A stretch of DNA of 64,000 bases from Bin87 sp965203195 (GTDB lineage Bacteria; Chloroflexota; Dehalococcoidia; Lucifugimonadales; UBA3495), in NCBI GenBank assembly GCA_965203195.1, contig OZ241860.1, positions 2,232,001 through 2,296,000 of the forward strand, given 5' to 3'. Position 1 is the stretch's first letter, and every line of letters starts with the position of its first letter. Positions 25,501-35,700 of this stretch are shown here, piece after piece. The translations under genes and the position numbers were made by a program. Below the pieces are notes generated by a model that had not been told where the DNA came from, searched no databases, and saw only the letters and a program-made list of their open reading frames with translations.

Positions 25501-28500
25501 GGCGTGATCGGCGGCACTACCCAGAACCCGGGCAACATCACCGCCAGCTACGCCATCGGCGGCGTCACCGCCACCGGCTCCGGCTCCAACATCCTCGGCG
25601 GCCTGGTGGGCGGCACCTCCGGCACTTCCTCGCAAACCAATGTCCACTGGAACAACGAAAGCGTGGCCAACGGCGGCACCGGACAAGCGGCCAGCGCCGG
25701 CAGCGCCAACACCGCCGGGCGCACCGGCGCCCAGCTCAAAACCCCCACGGACTACGGCTCCGCCACCACGGACGCTTTCTACAACTGGAATGTGGATCTG
25801 GACAGCGTGACCGGCAACGACGACCCGTGGGATTTCGGCACCAACCAGGATTACCCGATACTGCAATACGGCCGCGATGCGGTGGGCATCGCGCGGCAGC
25901 GGGGTGTGACGATCACGCGGGTGGACTACGATACCGACAACGACAACCTGATTGACATCACCACCCTGGGGCAGCTGAACGGCGTCCGTTACGACCTGGA
26001 CGGCAACGGGCGCACCATCGGCGCCGACTCCGTAGGCTACCTGGCCGCCTTCCCCGGCGTCAGCCTCGATATGGGCTGCCCCGCCGCCTGCATCGGCTAC
26101 GAGCTGATGAACGACCTGGACTTTGACACCGACGGGGACGGCCAAACCTACACCATCTCCGGCGGCACCGTCACCGTGGACGCCGACGACACCGACAACT
26201 TTTTCAACGGCGCCGCCGGCTGGACATCCATTGGCGACGACACCACGGGCTACAGCGGCGTCTTTGAGGGCAACCGCCACACCATCGACCACCTGTTTAT
26301 CCACGTTTCCGTGGACAGCACCGCCACGCGGGCCCGCGTCGGGCTGTTCTCACGCCTGGACGGCGAAGGCGTCATCAGAGGCGTGGGCCTGCCCAATGCC
26401 TATGTGCGCCGGCAGACCAGCAGCGGCGGGCGTTACGCCGGCGCCCTGGCGGGGCAGAGCTATGGGACGATCCGGGCCAGCAGCGCCACCGGCGAGGTAG
26501 TGGTGGCCGACACCGCGGGCAGCGGCAGCTCCCGGGCCGGCGGGCTGGTAGGCGCCATCGGCACCGGGGGCGCCATCAGCGCCAGCTACGCCGATGTGAC
26601 CGTGCGAATGACCAGCAACAACGGCAAGGCCGGCGGGCTGGTGGGCTACAGCTACGGCGGCAAAATCAGCGCCAGCCACGCCATGGGCGATGTAATCGTG
26701 GTCAACAGCCCCGGCGCCCTGGTGGGCGGACTGGTCGGCGAGATTTCGGATAACACGGTGCGTGACCCCGATGTCCTGTCCACGATTGACGCCAGCTACG
26801 CCCGGGGCGCCATTTCCGGCAACAGCGGAACCTTTACCGGCCGCGTGCTGGCCGGCCTGGTCGCCGGCAGTACCGCCACGGCCAGGGTCACCAACAGCTA
26901 CTGGGACACCAGCGTCACCTCCGATGCCAGCGCCAGCGCCGGCGGCGGCACGGGCCAGACCACCGCCGACCTGCAAGGCCCCACGGCCTACGGCACGGGC
27001 AGTACCGACATTTACAAGGACTGGAATGTTGATGTGGACGGGGACGGCGCTAACGATGACCCGTGGCACTTCGGCACGGCCAGCCAGTACCCGACGCTGA
27101 AGTACGGCGGCTTCTCCCCGGCGGCGCAGGGTTCCGCCGGAATGGACTACGACACCGACAGCGACGGCCTCATTGAAATCACCACCCTGGCCCAGCTGGA
27201 CGCCATCCGCCACGACCTGGACGGCGACGGCCGCCCCACCAGCGTGCTGGCCTACCGGTCCGCCTTCCCCGTCGGCGATGTGGGCAGCGACGGCGAGGTC
27301 GGCGATGCCGGCCGCATGGGCTGCTCCCACGGCGCTCCCGTAGTAAGGACGTGCCTCGGCTACGAGCTGATGGGCAACCTGGACTTTGACACCGACGGCG
27401 ACGGCCGCACCCACACCGCCGGCGTAGGCGACCCCGGCGACGACTACTACAACGCCGGCGCCGGCTGGGCCCCCATCGGCGGCCACGGCGAAACCACGCA
27501 TCAGGCGTTCACCGCCACTTTTGACGGCAACGACAACGACATTGAGAACCTCTACCTCAACCTGGAAACCTCTGCCGCCAACGCCGCCACCTATGTCGGC
27601 CTGTTCGCCGACCTCACGGGCACAGTCCGCAATGTGGGCCTGGCGGATCCCTATGTCAAAAACGCGCGTAGCGGCACGGCGGCCTTCGCCCGCACCGGCG
27701 CTTTGGCCGGACGCAACAGCGTGGGCGGAATAGTGCGCGACAGCTCGGTCACCGGCGGCTCCGTCACCGGCGACCAGAGCACCGTAACCGGCGCTCCCAC
27801 CAATCTGGTCGGCTGCCTGCTGGGCTACAACGCCGGCACCGTGCGTGACAGCCACGCCGGCTGCGCGGCTATGGCCACCGGGTCGGATGAAACCAGGGAT
27901 CAGGCCGGCGGCCTGGTCGGGGAAAATGCCGCCATCACGGTCGACTCGGTGACCGGCGTCGGCGTCGTGCGCGACAGCCACGCCACCGGCAATGTGACCG
28001 CCGACCGGACGGCGGGCGGCCTGGTGGGGAACAACACCACCAACGGCCATGTGTCCGGCAGCTACGCCACCGGCGCGGTGACCGCCACCGGCCCCGCCGG
28101 CCGCGCCGGCGGCTTGCTGGGACGTAGCGGTTCCGGCGCCGATGTGTACTTCAGCTATGCCACCGGCGATGTCAGCGTCAGTGGCGCCAACTCCATCGCG
28201 GGCGGCCTGGTGGGGAAGGCCGAAAACGTCGGCACCATCATCTCCCGCAGCTACGCCACCGGCGATGTGACCGCCAGCGGGGCCGGCGCCCGCAACCTTC
28301 CGGCCAGTCAACTGGGCAACCTGCTGGGCGGCCTGGCGGGCGAGCTCACCACCGGCCCGGAGGTCACCGTCAGCTACGCCACCGGCGCTGTGACCACCAC
28401 CGCCGCCGCCGACAACAGCATCCTGGGCGGCCTGATTGGGCGGGTGGCCGACGCCGACACGCTGGTGCGCGCCACCTACGCCACCGGCGCGGTCACCGCC

Positions 28501-31500
28501 AACGGCGGCGGCGCTAATAATGTGGGCGGCCTGGTGGGCGAACTCGCCCAGCAGCAGAACAACATCGACGCCAGCTACGCCACCGGCGCGGTATCCAGTG
28601 TCAACACCGGCAGCAACATCAGTGTGGGCGGCCTGGTGGGCGCCCGGGTGCAAACCGCCCAGGCCAGCCAGGTAACCATCAGCTACTACGACAACATCGC
28701 CGCCAGCCCCGGCGGCGGAACCGCCCAAACCACCGCCGCGCTGCAAGGCCCCGTCGGCTACACCGGCATCTACCTCAACTGGGATGTGGATGTGGACGGG
28801 GACAGCAATAACGACGACCCGTGGCATTTCGGCGACAGCAGCCAGTACCCGGTGCTGCAATACCGCCTCGGCCCGCTGGACATCGCCCGCCAGTTCACGC
28901 CCGTCCCGACGCCGGCCGACTACGACCTGGACAACGACAACCTCATTGATGTGGTCAACCTGGCGCAGCTCAACGCCATCCGGCATGACCTGAACGGCGA
29001 CGGCGCCGGCCTGACGGGCGCCGGCGCCGCCGGCTACCTGTCCGCCTACCCCGGCTACCAGACGGGCATGGGCTGCCCCGGAACCTGCAACGGCTACGAG
29101 CTGATGGCCAACCTGGACTTTGACACCAACAACGACGGCATGGTGAACGCCAGCGACGAGATTGCGGACTTCCGCGCCATCGGCTCCTACTCCGCCACTT
29201 TCCAGGGCAACGGCCACACCATTTCCAATATGCACATTACGAACACCCAACAAGGCCACAAGGGGTTGTTCGCGGAACTTTCCGGCCGCATCTCTGCGGT
29301 GGGGCTGATTGAGCCGGTTCTGTCCGGTGGGCTGAACCCAAGCGTTGGCTACTGGAGATTCGGCGCCTTGGTGGGCATTAACAAGGGCACGATCAATGCC
29401 TCCTGGGTCCGGGGCGGCTCCATCACCACCATGGGGGAAGGCTCAGTTGCCGGCGGGCTGGTGGGCCAGAACGGGGTGAGCGCGTCGGAGCGCGGCACGG
29501 TGCGCGCCAGTTACGCTACTGCCCGCGTTTCCAACAGCAACGGCGAGGCCACTAACGCCGGCGGGCTGGTGGGCAGCAATGTGCGCGGCACGATTGTGGC
29601 CAGCTACGCCGCCGGCGCGGTGCAGGGTGGCGGCACTGACGCCGAGTTTGGCTGCCTGGCGGTCAACACCGGTACCGGCTTCACTCCTATAACCGGCACC
29701 ATCACCAACAGCTACTGGGATACCGATGTTTGCACACGCACCGGCGGCGGCGGGGCCGGCCACAGCGCCGCCGACCTACAGCTCGCCGGTTACACCGGCA
29801 TTTACGCCAACTGGAATCTGAATGTGGACGGCGATGCCGACACCGGCGACGACCAGGGCCGGGATGACCCGTGGGATTTCCGCGTGGGGCATTACCCGGT
29901 ACTGAAGTACGGCAGCGATGCTGATGTGGCCGCGCAGCGTCCCCTGCTGGCCGAGGCGGGCGCCACTGTGGAGGCTTACTCGGGCCAGACGGTGACGCTG
30001 GACGGCAGCGGCAGCCGGGCGCCCAGCGGCGCCACCTATAGGTGGACGCAGCAAGTGCCCGACGGCGCCGAGCCCGACGTGACCATCACCCGCGCCGATA
30101 CGCCCTCGCCCACTTTCCTGGCCCCCACCGGCCTGACCAGCGACACCACGATGACCTTCCGGCTCACGCTGACCGCCGGCGGCCGGTCGGTGTATGACGA
30201 GGTCACCGTCAGCATCGTTGCCGTGCGCCCCAACCAGTTGCTCTCGCTGTCGCTGACCGACTCCGAGGGCGATGCGGTAGGGCTGGCCACGCCTTTCGTC
30301 AGCCTCCGCTACGACTACCGCGCCAGCGTGGCCAACCAGATCGCCAGCGTCACGGTAACGCCGAGCCTGCTGGAAGGCTCCACGATGACCCTCAACGGCC
30401 AGGCCGTAGCCAGCGGCGCCGAGGTAGAAGTTCCGCTGAAGTACCGCGGCAACGAAATCACCATCGTAGTAACCCCGCCGGAGCCGGATGAAACGATGAA
30501 CGGCGAAACCACCGACGGCGAAGCCACCGATGAGACGGCGGCGGAGACGCCCTGCTCGGTGGAGAACAATGGCGTGAAGCCATGCACCTACACGGTGACG
30601 GTGAACCGCGCCGTGCCCCCGCGCCTGGCGTTTGTCCCCCGCAGCCTCACTATAGAGGAAGGCGGCACGGCAACCTACACGGTGGCGCTGGACACGCGCA
30701 TCCTCACCGGCGCCGTCACCATCGCCATCGCCAGCGATAACCCGGCGGTAACGGTGTCGCCTACGGAAGTCACCCTCCGCCCTCTGGACATGGCGCCGCG
30801 CACCATCACGGTAACCGCCGCGTCCGACGCCGACCGGAATAACGAAAGCGCCGTCATCACCCACACGGCCAACGGCGCCCACTACTACGATGTCGTCGCC
30901 ACGGTAAGCGTGAAGGTGAATGACACCACCGCCCCGCCGCCGGCCCCCGACCCGGCCCTGTCGGTGTCAGCCACGGCGCTGCGCTTGGCCGAGGGCGACA
31001 GTGGTTCCTACACGGTGGCACTGGCGACGCGGCCGGACGGGAATGTCACCGTAACCATCGCCAGCGACAACGCCGATGTAACCACCCGCCCGGCGGCGCT
31101 GACTTTCACCACGGCCAACTGGTCGACGCCGCAGCGGGTCACCGTAAGCGCGGCCTCCGATGGCGACACCGCCAACGATACGGCCACGCTGACGCACACG
31201 GCTTCCGGCGGGCGCTACGGCGACGCCCCGGCGGTGCGGGTAACGGTGTCCGTAACCGACGACGACACGGCGGGCCTGTCCATCACCCCCACCGTGCTGA
31301 ACCTGATTGAAAACGGCATCAGCGCCTACATCGTATCGCTAACCGCCCAGCCGTCGGGCAATGTCACGGTGTCCGTCGCCAGCGACAACCCTGATGTAAC
31401 CGTCCGCCCGACGGCGCTGGTATTCACGCCAACCAACTGGGCTACGCCGCAGGCGGTGCTGGTCATTACCCGCGCGGACGCCGGCGGCGGCGATGAGCTG

Positions 31501-32256
31501 GCTACCCTGCGGATGACGGCGCAAGGCGGCGGCTACGCCGGCCAGACGGGGCAGGTGCTGGCCTCCGTGGACGACACGCTGGCGCCGCTGCCGGCCGAGT
31601 CGGTAACGACCAGCCCGGACGCGCCGGCCGGCGTAAGCGTCTATGGGCCACCGGGCAGCGCCGCCACCGCCACCGTATCAGCTCCGGCGGACGACACGCC
31701 CACGGTAGCCACCGGCGCCGGCTTCGGCATCGGGCCGGCTGTAGCCGTTTCGGTATCCGGCGCGCCGGATGACGGGCTGGAAATCTGCTTGCCGGTATCC
31801 GACGACCTGCGTACCGAGGCGGGTTCGGCCCTGATCCTGACGCTGCTGCGCTACGCCGCCGGCAGCTGGACGGAGCTGTCCGGCGCCCGCGACCTGGGCG
31901 ACCGGGTCTGCGCCGCCGGCGCAACGGGCCAAGCCGCTTACGCAGCGGCCTACGCCCTGCGCCCGGGCACGGTGCTGGACCTGGCGGCGTCCGTGGGCGC
32001 GGATCCGGGTACGATAGCCCTCTCCTGGACGCCCCCGGCGGCGGGGACGGCGCAGGTGGCGGTAGTAGTCAACATCGCCGACGACACCGACTACTGCCTG
32101 GACACGCTGCCCGGCCTGGACGCCTCCAGATACACCTGCGCCGGCCGCACCGCGGGGCAAACCTATGTGGCGCTGCTGATTGTGCTGCTGCCCGATGGCG
32201 GCTATCGGCTGGCGAACATCGTCCGGTTTGACCTGCCGGCGGCGGGCGGGCAGTAG
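22546..32256 (+). CDS. Giant exported GLUG-repeat protein, left copy (about 3,236 aa)
   Basis: An N-terminal hydrophobic segment (about residues 28-48) after a proline run and basic residues is a likely export signal. Five large modules follow, beginning near residues 69, 594, 1125, 1533 and 2124. Each opens with a DYDxDxDxLIDITTLAQL stretch rich in Asp (possible Ca2+ loops), then GYELM.NLDFD and a FEGNxHTIxNL turn, a variable number of GLUG repeats (G.GGLVG.. .G.I..SYATG) and a closing DDPWxFG..QYPxLKYG. After residue 2467 come a PKD/REJ-like domain, a cadherin-like beta sandwich and three Calx-beta-like repeats, then a conserved C-terminal domain with no cell-wall anchor. Probably a surface or secreted adhesin-like filament. 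The ATG at 22546 is preferred over a GTG at 22522. Confidence 0.8.
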   Translation: MLNPNRRFALTAAASTPPPPRNWGCKTALRLTALALLLATLAAVAAAGGGMLGAPHAGEAAFVTQTTTDYDTDDDGLIDITTLAQLDAIRHDLDGNGDATHADYVAAFPNRDTNSATRMGCPSGNCSGYELMNNLDFDENDDDQITSADTTYWNSGAGWTPIGGADESNDANNDFTATFEGNSHTISNLYISLNTTAANVATFVGLFAEINGGTVRNVGLVNPYVSNTRSGDASFVRVGALAGRNNAGSTASGVYVSGGSVTSTLNGSPSSAIGNLAGCLVGYNGGTVSTSHASCAATATGTYADTNNIADTAGGLIGRNDGVLSDSYATGEVRGSFRSGGVVGGARSSSRIRGSYATGNVSSSKSGGSAGGLLGFGSINSRVTSSYATGNVKVASNSSAGGLVGRTGASNVQVNGSYATGNVSTTGNSNNLGGLVGYLRDNGDAIGSYATGNVSTTGNSNTLGGLVGRTDGIGTSIIASYAIGRVSTTGTGNTLGGLVASVAGNTTVTNSYWDSTINPGLAGSGTAQTTTALQTPVEYGATGIYSAWDVNVDGQAGNDDPWHFGGTSDYPILKFGHDAPSIARQTNAQYAPAEYDGDNDNLIDITTLAQLNGIRYDLDGDGRNTGDDAVGYAAAFPGATKSMGCPATCIGYELMDDLDFDYDEDGGTHTSGTIDSDDAVAATSAYFDSATGWTPIGGHTSSAAPYTAIFEGNGNTIDNLYINLTTTGATDSVYVGLFADIGKAATTTPAAPAQPGVVRNLGLVDPYVLNTRSGSASPFTTVSTGALAGRNSAAGTVSDSWVSGGAVNGTQNTSAQTVYNFVGCLLGYNRGDVTAAYADDCDATATGTDDATDTAGGLIGWSEGAGKAVTLSYATGDVAGDRFAGGLIGEAGSGNTVTTSYATGAVTVSGGNGRAGGLIGSAVGTITASYAAGAVATTGTGTSSNPNRAGGLVGNLGTGGTITASYATGTVTTSGAGNGRVGGLVGVIGGTTQNPGNITASYAIGGVTATGSGSNILGGLVGGTSGTSSQTNVHWNNESVANGGTGQAASAGSANTAGRTGAQLKTPTDYGSATTDAFYNWNVDLDSVTGNDDPWDFGTNQDYPILQYGRDAVGIARQRGVTITRVDYDTDNDNLIDITTLGQLNGVRYDLDGNGRTIGADSVGYLAAFPGVSLDMGCPAACIGYELMNDLDFDTDGDGQTYTISGGTVTVDADDTDNFFNGAAGWTSIGDDTTGYSGVFEGNRHTIDHLFIHVSVDSTATRARVGLFSRLDGEGVIRGVGLPNAYVRRQTSSGGRYAGALAGQSYGTIRASSATGEVVVADTAGSGSSRAGGLVGAIGTGGAISASYADVTVRMTSNNGKAGGLVGYSYGGKISASHAMGDVIVVNSPGALVGGLVGEISDNTVRDPDVLSTIDASYARGAISGNSGTFTGRVLAGLVAGSTATARVTNSYWDTSVTSDASASAGGGTGQTTADLQGPTAYGTGSTDIYKDWNVDVDGDGANDDPWHFGTASQYPTLKYGGFSPAAQGSAGMDYDTDSDGLIEITTLAQLDAIRHDLDGDGRPTSVLAYRSAFPVGDVGSDGEVGDAGRMGCSHGAPVVRTCLGYELMGNLDFDTDGDGRTHTAGVGDPGDDYYNAGAGWAPIGGHGETTHQAFTATFDGNDNDIENLYLNLETSAANAATYVGLFADLTGTVRNVGLADPYVKNARSGTAAFARTGALAGRNSVGGIVRDSSVTGGSVTGDQSTVTGAPTNLVGCLLGYNAGTVRDSHAGCAAMATGSDETRDQAGGLVGENAAITVDSVTGVGVVRDSHATGNVTADRTAGGLVGNNTTNGHVSGSYATGAVTATGPAGRAGGLLGRSGSGADVYFSYATGDVSVSGANSIAGGLVGKAENVGTIISRSYATGDVTASGAGARNLPASQLGNLLGGLAGELTTGPEVTVSYATGAVTTTAAADNSILGGLIGRVADADTLVRATYATGAVTANGGGANNVGGLVGELAQQQNNIDASYATGAVSSVNTGSNISVGGLVGARVQTAQASQVTISYYDNIAASPGGGTAQTTAALQGPVGYTGIYLNWDVDVDGDSNNDDPWHFGDSSQYPVLQYRLGPLDIARQFTPVPTPADYDLDNDNLIDVVNLAQLNAIRHDLNGDGAGLTGAGAAGYLSAYPGYQTGMGCPGTCNGYELMANLDFDTNNDGMVNASDEIADFRAIGSYSATFQGNGHTISNMHITNTQQGHKGLFAELSGRISAVGLIEPVLSGGLNPSVGYWRFGALVGINKGTINASWVRGGSITTMGEGSVAGGLVGQNGVSASERGTVRASYATARVSNSNGEATNAGGLVGSNVRGTIVASYAAGAVQGGGTDAEFGCLAVNTGTGFTPITGTITNSYWDTDVCTRTGGGGAGHSAADLQLAGYTGIYANWNLNVDGDADTGDDQGRDDPWDFRVGHYPVLKYGSDADVAAQRPLLAEAGATVEAYSGQTVTLDGSGSRAPSGATYRWTQQVPDGAEPDVTITRADTPSPTFLAPTGLTSDTTMTFRLTLTAGGRSVYDEVTVSIVAVRPNQLLSLSLTDSEGDAVGLATPFVSLRYDYRASVANQIASVTVTPSLLEGSTMTLNGQAVASGAEVEVPLKYRGNEITIVVTPPEPDETMNGETTDGEATDETAAETPCSVENNGVKPCTYTVTVNRAVPPRLAFVPRSLTIEEGGTATYTVALDTRILTGAVTIAIASDNPAVTVSPTEVTLRPLDMAPRTITVTAASDADRNNESAVITHTANGAHYYDVVATVSVKVNDTTAPPPAPDPALSVSATALRLAEGDSGSYTVALATRPDGNVTVTIASDNADVTTRPAALTFTTANWSTPQRVTVSAASDGDTANDTATLTHTASGGRYGDAPAVRVTVSVTDDDTAGLSITPTVLNLIENGISAYIVSLTAQPSGNVTVSVASDNPDVTVRPTALVFTPTNWATPQAVLVITRADAGGGDELATLRMTAQGGGYAGQTGQVLASVDDTLAPLPAESVTTSPDAPAGVSVYGPPGSAATATVSAPADDTPTVATGAGFGIGPAVAVSVSGAPDDGLEICLPVSDDLRTEAGSALILTLLRYAAGSWTELSGARDLGDRVCAAGATGQAAYAAAYALRPGTVLDLAASVGADPGTIALSWTPPAAGTAQVAVVVNIADDTDYCLDTLPGLDASRYTCAGRTAGQTYVALLIVLLPDGGYRLANIVRFDLPAAGGQ
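22592..22606 (+). repeat. Poly-C tract (15 nt) inside the 5' end of the left giant gene
   Basis: Fifteen consecutive C residues encode four prolines and parts of two neighbouring codons at about codons 16-21. The length is a multiple of three here, so the long frame is intact. The mirror gene has 18. Confidence 0.9.
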
Positions 32257-32304
32257 CCCAGCCGTCGCATTCGGGCTTTGGAGCGGCCAAAAATGCGGCC
32301 TACC

Positions 32305-32325
32305 GCCGGGGGATTTGCCCCCGGC
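32305..32325. terminator. Hairpin after the left giant gene
   Basis: An 8-bp G/C stem with loop ATTTG lies about 50 nt after the stop codon. There is no strong T run, so it may be a terminator or an RNA-stabilising 3' end. Confidence 0.45.
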
Positions 32326-32385
32326 AGCAGGCCGTCAGTCATAATAATCGTATCAATCTCCGCAGAATGTGTCGTCAAATCACCA

Positions 32386-32411
32386 GTCATTCCGGTTTGC
32401 GCCGGAATGAC
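32386..32411. repeat. 10-bp inverted repeat GTCATTCCGG/CCGGAATGAC
   Basis: The two perfect arms flank the loop TTTGCG. It resembles dispersed palindromic elements (GTCATTCC... types) seen in many genomes; only one copy was found in this window. Confidence 0.55.
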
Positions 32412-32634
32412 GGAAAATCATATTATGGCTACACTCCCTAAATTGGATACGAATTATGTACTTGTAACAGATTTTATCACCCGACAAATTCAGAACAAAG
32501 ATTGCAATGCAGCATATCCGATGGCGCAGCTTACATTCAGCGGCTGCTCCACAGCGCAGAGCAGTCCTGGCAGCGCACAACCCCGCAAATAGAATAGATG
32601 GCGCCAAGTTCAACAGCGAATGCCGGATGCGCTA

Positions 32635-32665
32635 CCGCCGCCGGGGGATTTGCCCCCGGCGGCGG
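32635..32665. terminator. Hairpin after the right giant gene
   Basis: A 13-bp perfect stem with loop ATTTG lies about 55 nt from the stop of the right giant gene. It is the mirror counterpart of the hairpin near 32305, with the same core sequence. Confidence 0.5.
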
Positions 32666-32718
32666 CTCGCTTTCTGTTCGCCCCGGCCAGCCCGGGTGTG
32701 ACGGCCGGCCTGGCCGAA

Positions 32719-35700
32719 CTACTGGCCGCCCGCCGCTGGCAGGTCAAACCGGACGATGTTGGCCAGGGTGTAGCCCCCATCCGGCAGCAGGACGATGAGC
32801 AGGGCTACATAGGTTTGCCCCGCCGTGCGGTCGGCGCAGGTGTAGCTGGAAGCGTCCAAGCCGGGCAGCGTGTCCAGGCAGTAGTCGGTGTCGTCGGCTA
32901 CGTTGACTACCACTGCCACCTGGGATGTTCCCGCCGCCGGGGGCGTCCAGGAGAGCGCAATCGTTCCCGGCGTATCGCCCACCGCCGCCGCCAGGTCCAG
33001 CACCGTGCCCGGGCGCAGGGCGTAGGCCGTTGCGTAAGCGGCTTGGCCCGTTACGCCGGCGGCGCACACCCGGTCGCCCAAGTCGCGGGCGCCGGCCAGC
33101 TCCGTCCAGCTGCCGGCAGCGTAGCGCAGCAGTGTCAGCACCAGGGCGGAACCCGCATCGGCGCGCAGGGCGTCGGATACGGGCAGGCAGATTTCCAGGC
33201 CATCGTCCGGCGCATCGGATACCGATACCGCCACAGCCGGCCCGATGCCGAAGCCGGCGCCGGTGGCCGTGGTGGGCGTACCGGCGGCGGGCGGCGATAC
33301 GGTGGCGCGCGCCGTAGTTCCCGGCGGCCCATAGACGCCTACGCCCGCCGGGGCGTCCGGGCTGGTCGTTACCGACCTGGCCGGCAAGGGCGCCAGCGTG
33401 TCGTCCACGGACGCCAGCACCTGGCCGGTCTGGCCGGCGTAGCCGCCGCCTTGCGCCGTCATCCGCAGGGTGGCCAGCTCATCTCCGCCGCCGGCGTCCG
33501 CGCGGGTAATGACCAGGACGGCCTGCGGCGTGGCCCAGTTGGACGGGGTGAAGGTTAGGGAGGCCGGGCGCACGGTGACATCGGGGTTGTCGCTGGCAAT
33601 AGCTACGGTGACATTCGCGCTGGGCTGGGCGGTCAGGGATACGATGTAGGCGCTGATGCCGTTTTCAATCAGGTTTAGAACGGTGGGAGTGATGGACAGG
33701 CCCGCCGTGTCGTCGTCGGTTACGGACACTGTTACCGATACGGCCGGCGCGGCGCCGTAGCCCCCGCCGGAGGCGCTGTGCGTCAGCGTGGCCGTATCGT
33801 TGGCGGTGTCGCCATCGGAAGCCGCGCTTACGGTTACGCGCTGCGCCGTAGCCCAGTTGGCCGTGGTGAAAGTCAGCGATGCCGGGCGGGTGGTTACATC
33901 GGCGTTGTCGCTGGCGATGGTTACGGTTACATTGTCGTCGGGCCGCGTGGCCAGGGCTACGGTGTAGGAACCGCTGCCGCCCTCGGCGAGGCGCAATGTT
34001 GCTACCGATACCGACAGGGCCGGATCGGGCGCCGGCGGCGGGGCGGTGGTGTCGTTCACCTTTACGGCTACCGTGGCGATTACGTCGTAGTAGTGGGCGC
34101 CGTTGGCCGTGTGGGTGATGGTGGTGGTTTCGTTATTCCGGTCGGCGTCGGACGCGGCGGTTACGGTGATGGTGCGCGGCGCCATGTCCAGGGGCCGGAG
34201 GGTGACTTCCGTAGGGGAAACCGTGACATCGGGATGGTCGCTGGTGATGGCGATGGTTACGGCGCCGGTGAGGATGCGCGTGTCCAGCGCCACCGTGTAG
34301 GTTCCACTGCCGCCTTCGTCTATGGTGAGGCTGCGCGGCACGAAGGCCAGGCGCGGGGGCACGGCGCGTCTCACCGTCACCGTGTAGGTGCACGGCTTGA
34401 TGCCGTCGTTCTCCACCGAGCAGGGCGTCTCCGCCGCCGTCTCATCGGTGGTTTCGCCGTCGGTCGTCTCTCCGTCGGTAGTTTCATCCGGCTCCGGCGG
34501 GGTTACTACGATGGTGATTTGGTTGCCGCGGTATTTCAGCGGGATTTCCACCTCGGCGCCGCTGGTTGCGGCCTGGCCGTTGAGGGTCATCGTAGAGCCT
34601 TCCAGGACGCCGGGCGTTACCGTGACGCTGGCAATCTGGTTGGCTACGCTGGCACTGTAATCGTAGCGGAGGCTGACGAAAGGCGGGGCCAGGCCTACCG
34701 CATCGCCCTCGGAATCGGTCAGCGACAGGGACAGCAACTGGTTGGGGCGCACGGCGACGATGCTGACCATGACCTCGTCGTACACCGACCGGCCATCGGC
34801 GGTCAGCGTCAGCCGGAAGGTCATCGTGGTGTCGCTGGTCAGGCCGGTGGGGGCCAGGAAAGTGGGCGTTGCCGTATTGTCGCCCGTGATGGTCACCATG
34901 GGCTCGGCGTTGGCGGGCATTCGCGTCCACCTATAGGTGGCGCCACTGGTCACCCGGCTGCCGCTGCCGTCCAGCGTAACGGTCTGGCCGGAGTAAGCCT
35001 CCACACTGGCGCCGGCCTCGGCCAGCAGCGGACGCTGCGCGGCCACATCAGCATTGCTGCCGTACTTCAGCGCCGGGTAATGCCCGACGCGGAAATCCCA
35101 CGGGTCATCGCCGCCGGTAGCGAGGTCGCTATCGCCATCCGCATTGTCCAGGTCCAAATTCCAGCCGGCGTAGATGCCGGTGTAGTCGGTGATGGCTTGC
35201 AGGGCGCTGGCGCTTTGGCCGGTGTTGCTAGTGTAGCCGCTCCCGGCCTGGCCGCTGCCGCGTGTGCAGACATCGGTATCCCAGTGGCTGTTGGTGACGG
35301 TGCCGTTGGCGCTGCCAAAGGCGTTGCGGCCCGTCAGGCAGCCAAACACGGTGTTGGCGCCGCCCCCTTGTACCGCGCCGGCGGCGTAGCTGGCGGTAAT
35401 CGTGCCATACTGGTTGTTGCCCACCAGCCCCCCGGTCTGGGAGAATTCGTGGTTGTTATTGGAAACGGTGGCGGTGGAGTAACTGGCGCGTATCGTGCCG
35501 CGCTCCGACGCGCTCGCCCCGTTCCGGCCCACCAGCCCGCCGATATAGGTCTCCTCCTCGCTGGCGGAGATGTTGCCGCCGCGGACCCAGGAGGCGTAAA
35601 TCGTGCCTTTGTTGTGGCCCACCAGGGCGCCGAATCCAATGGCGGTTAGGCCCCCATTGGACACCACCGGATTAATCAGCCCCACCGCGGAGATTGCGCC

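Larger units (their letters stand above)
32257..32718. other. Spacer between the convergent giant genes, with three hairpins
   Basis: No gene is visible in these 460 nt. The stretch holds GCCGGGGG/CCCCCGGC (32305-32325), GTCATTCCGG/CCGGAATGAC (32386-32411) and a 13-bp stem CCGCCGCCGGGGG/CCCCCGGCGGCGG (32635-32665). The first and third share the core CCGGGGGATTTGCCCCCGG. The middle part (about 32340-32600) is lower in GC than the flanks. It is the centre of the large inverted duplication. Confidence 0.6.
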
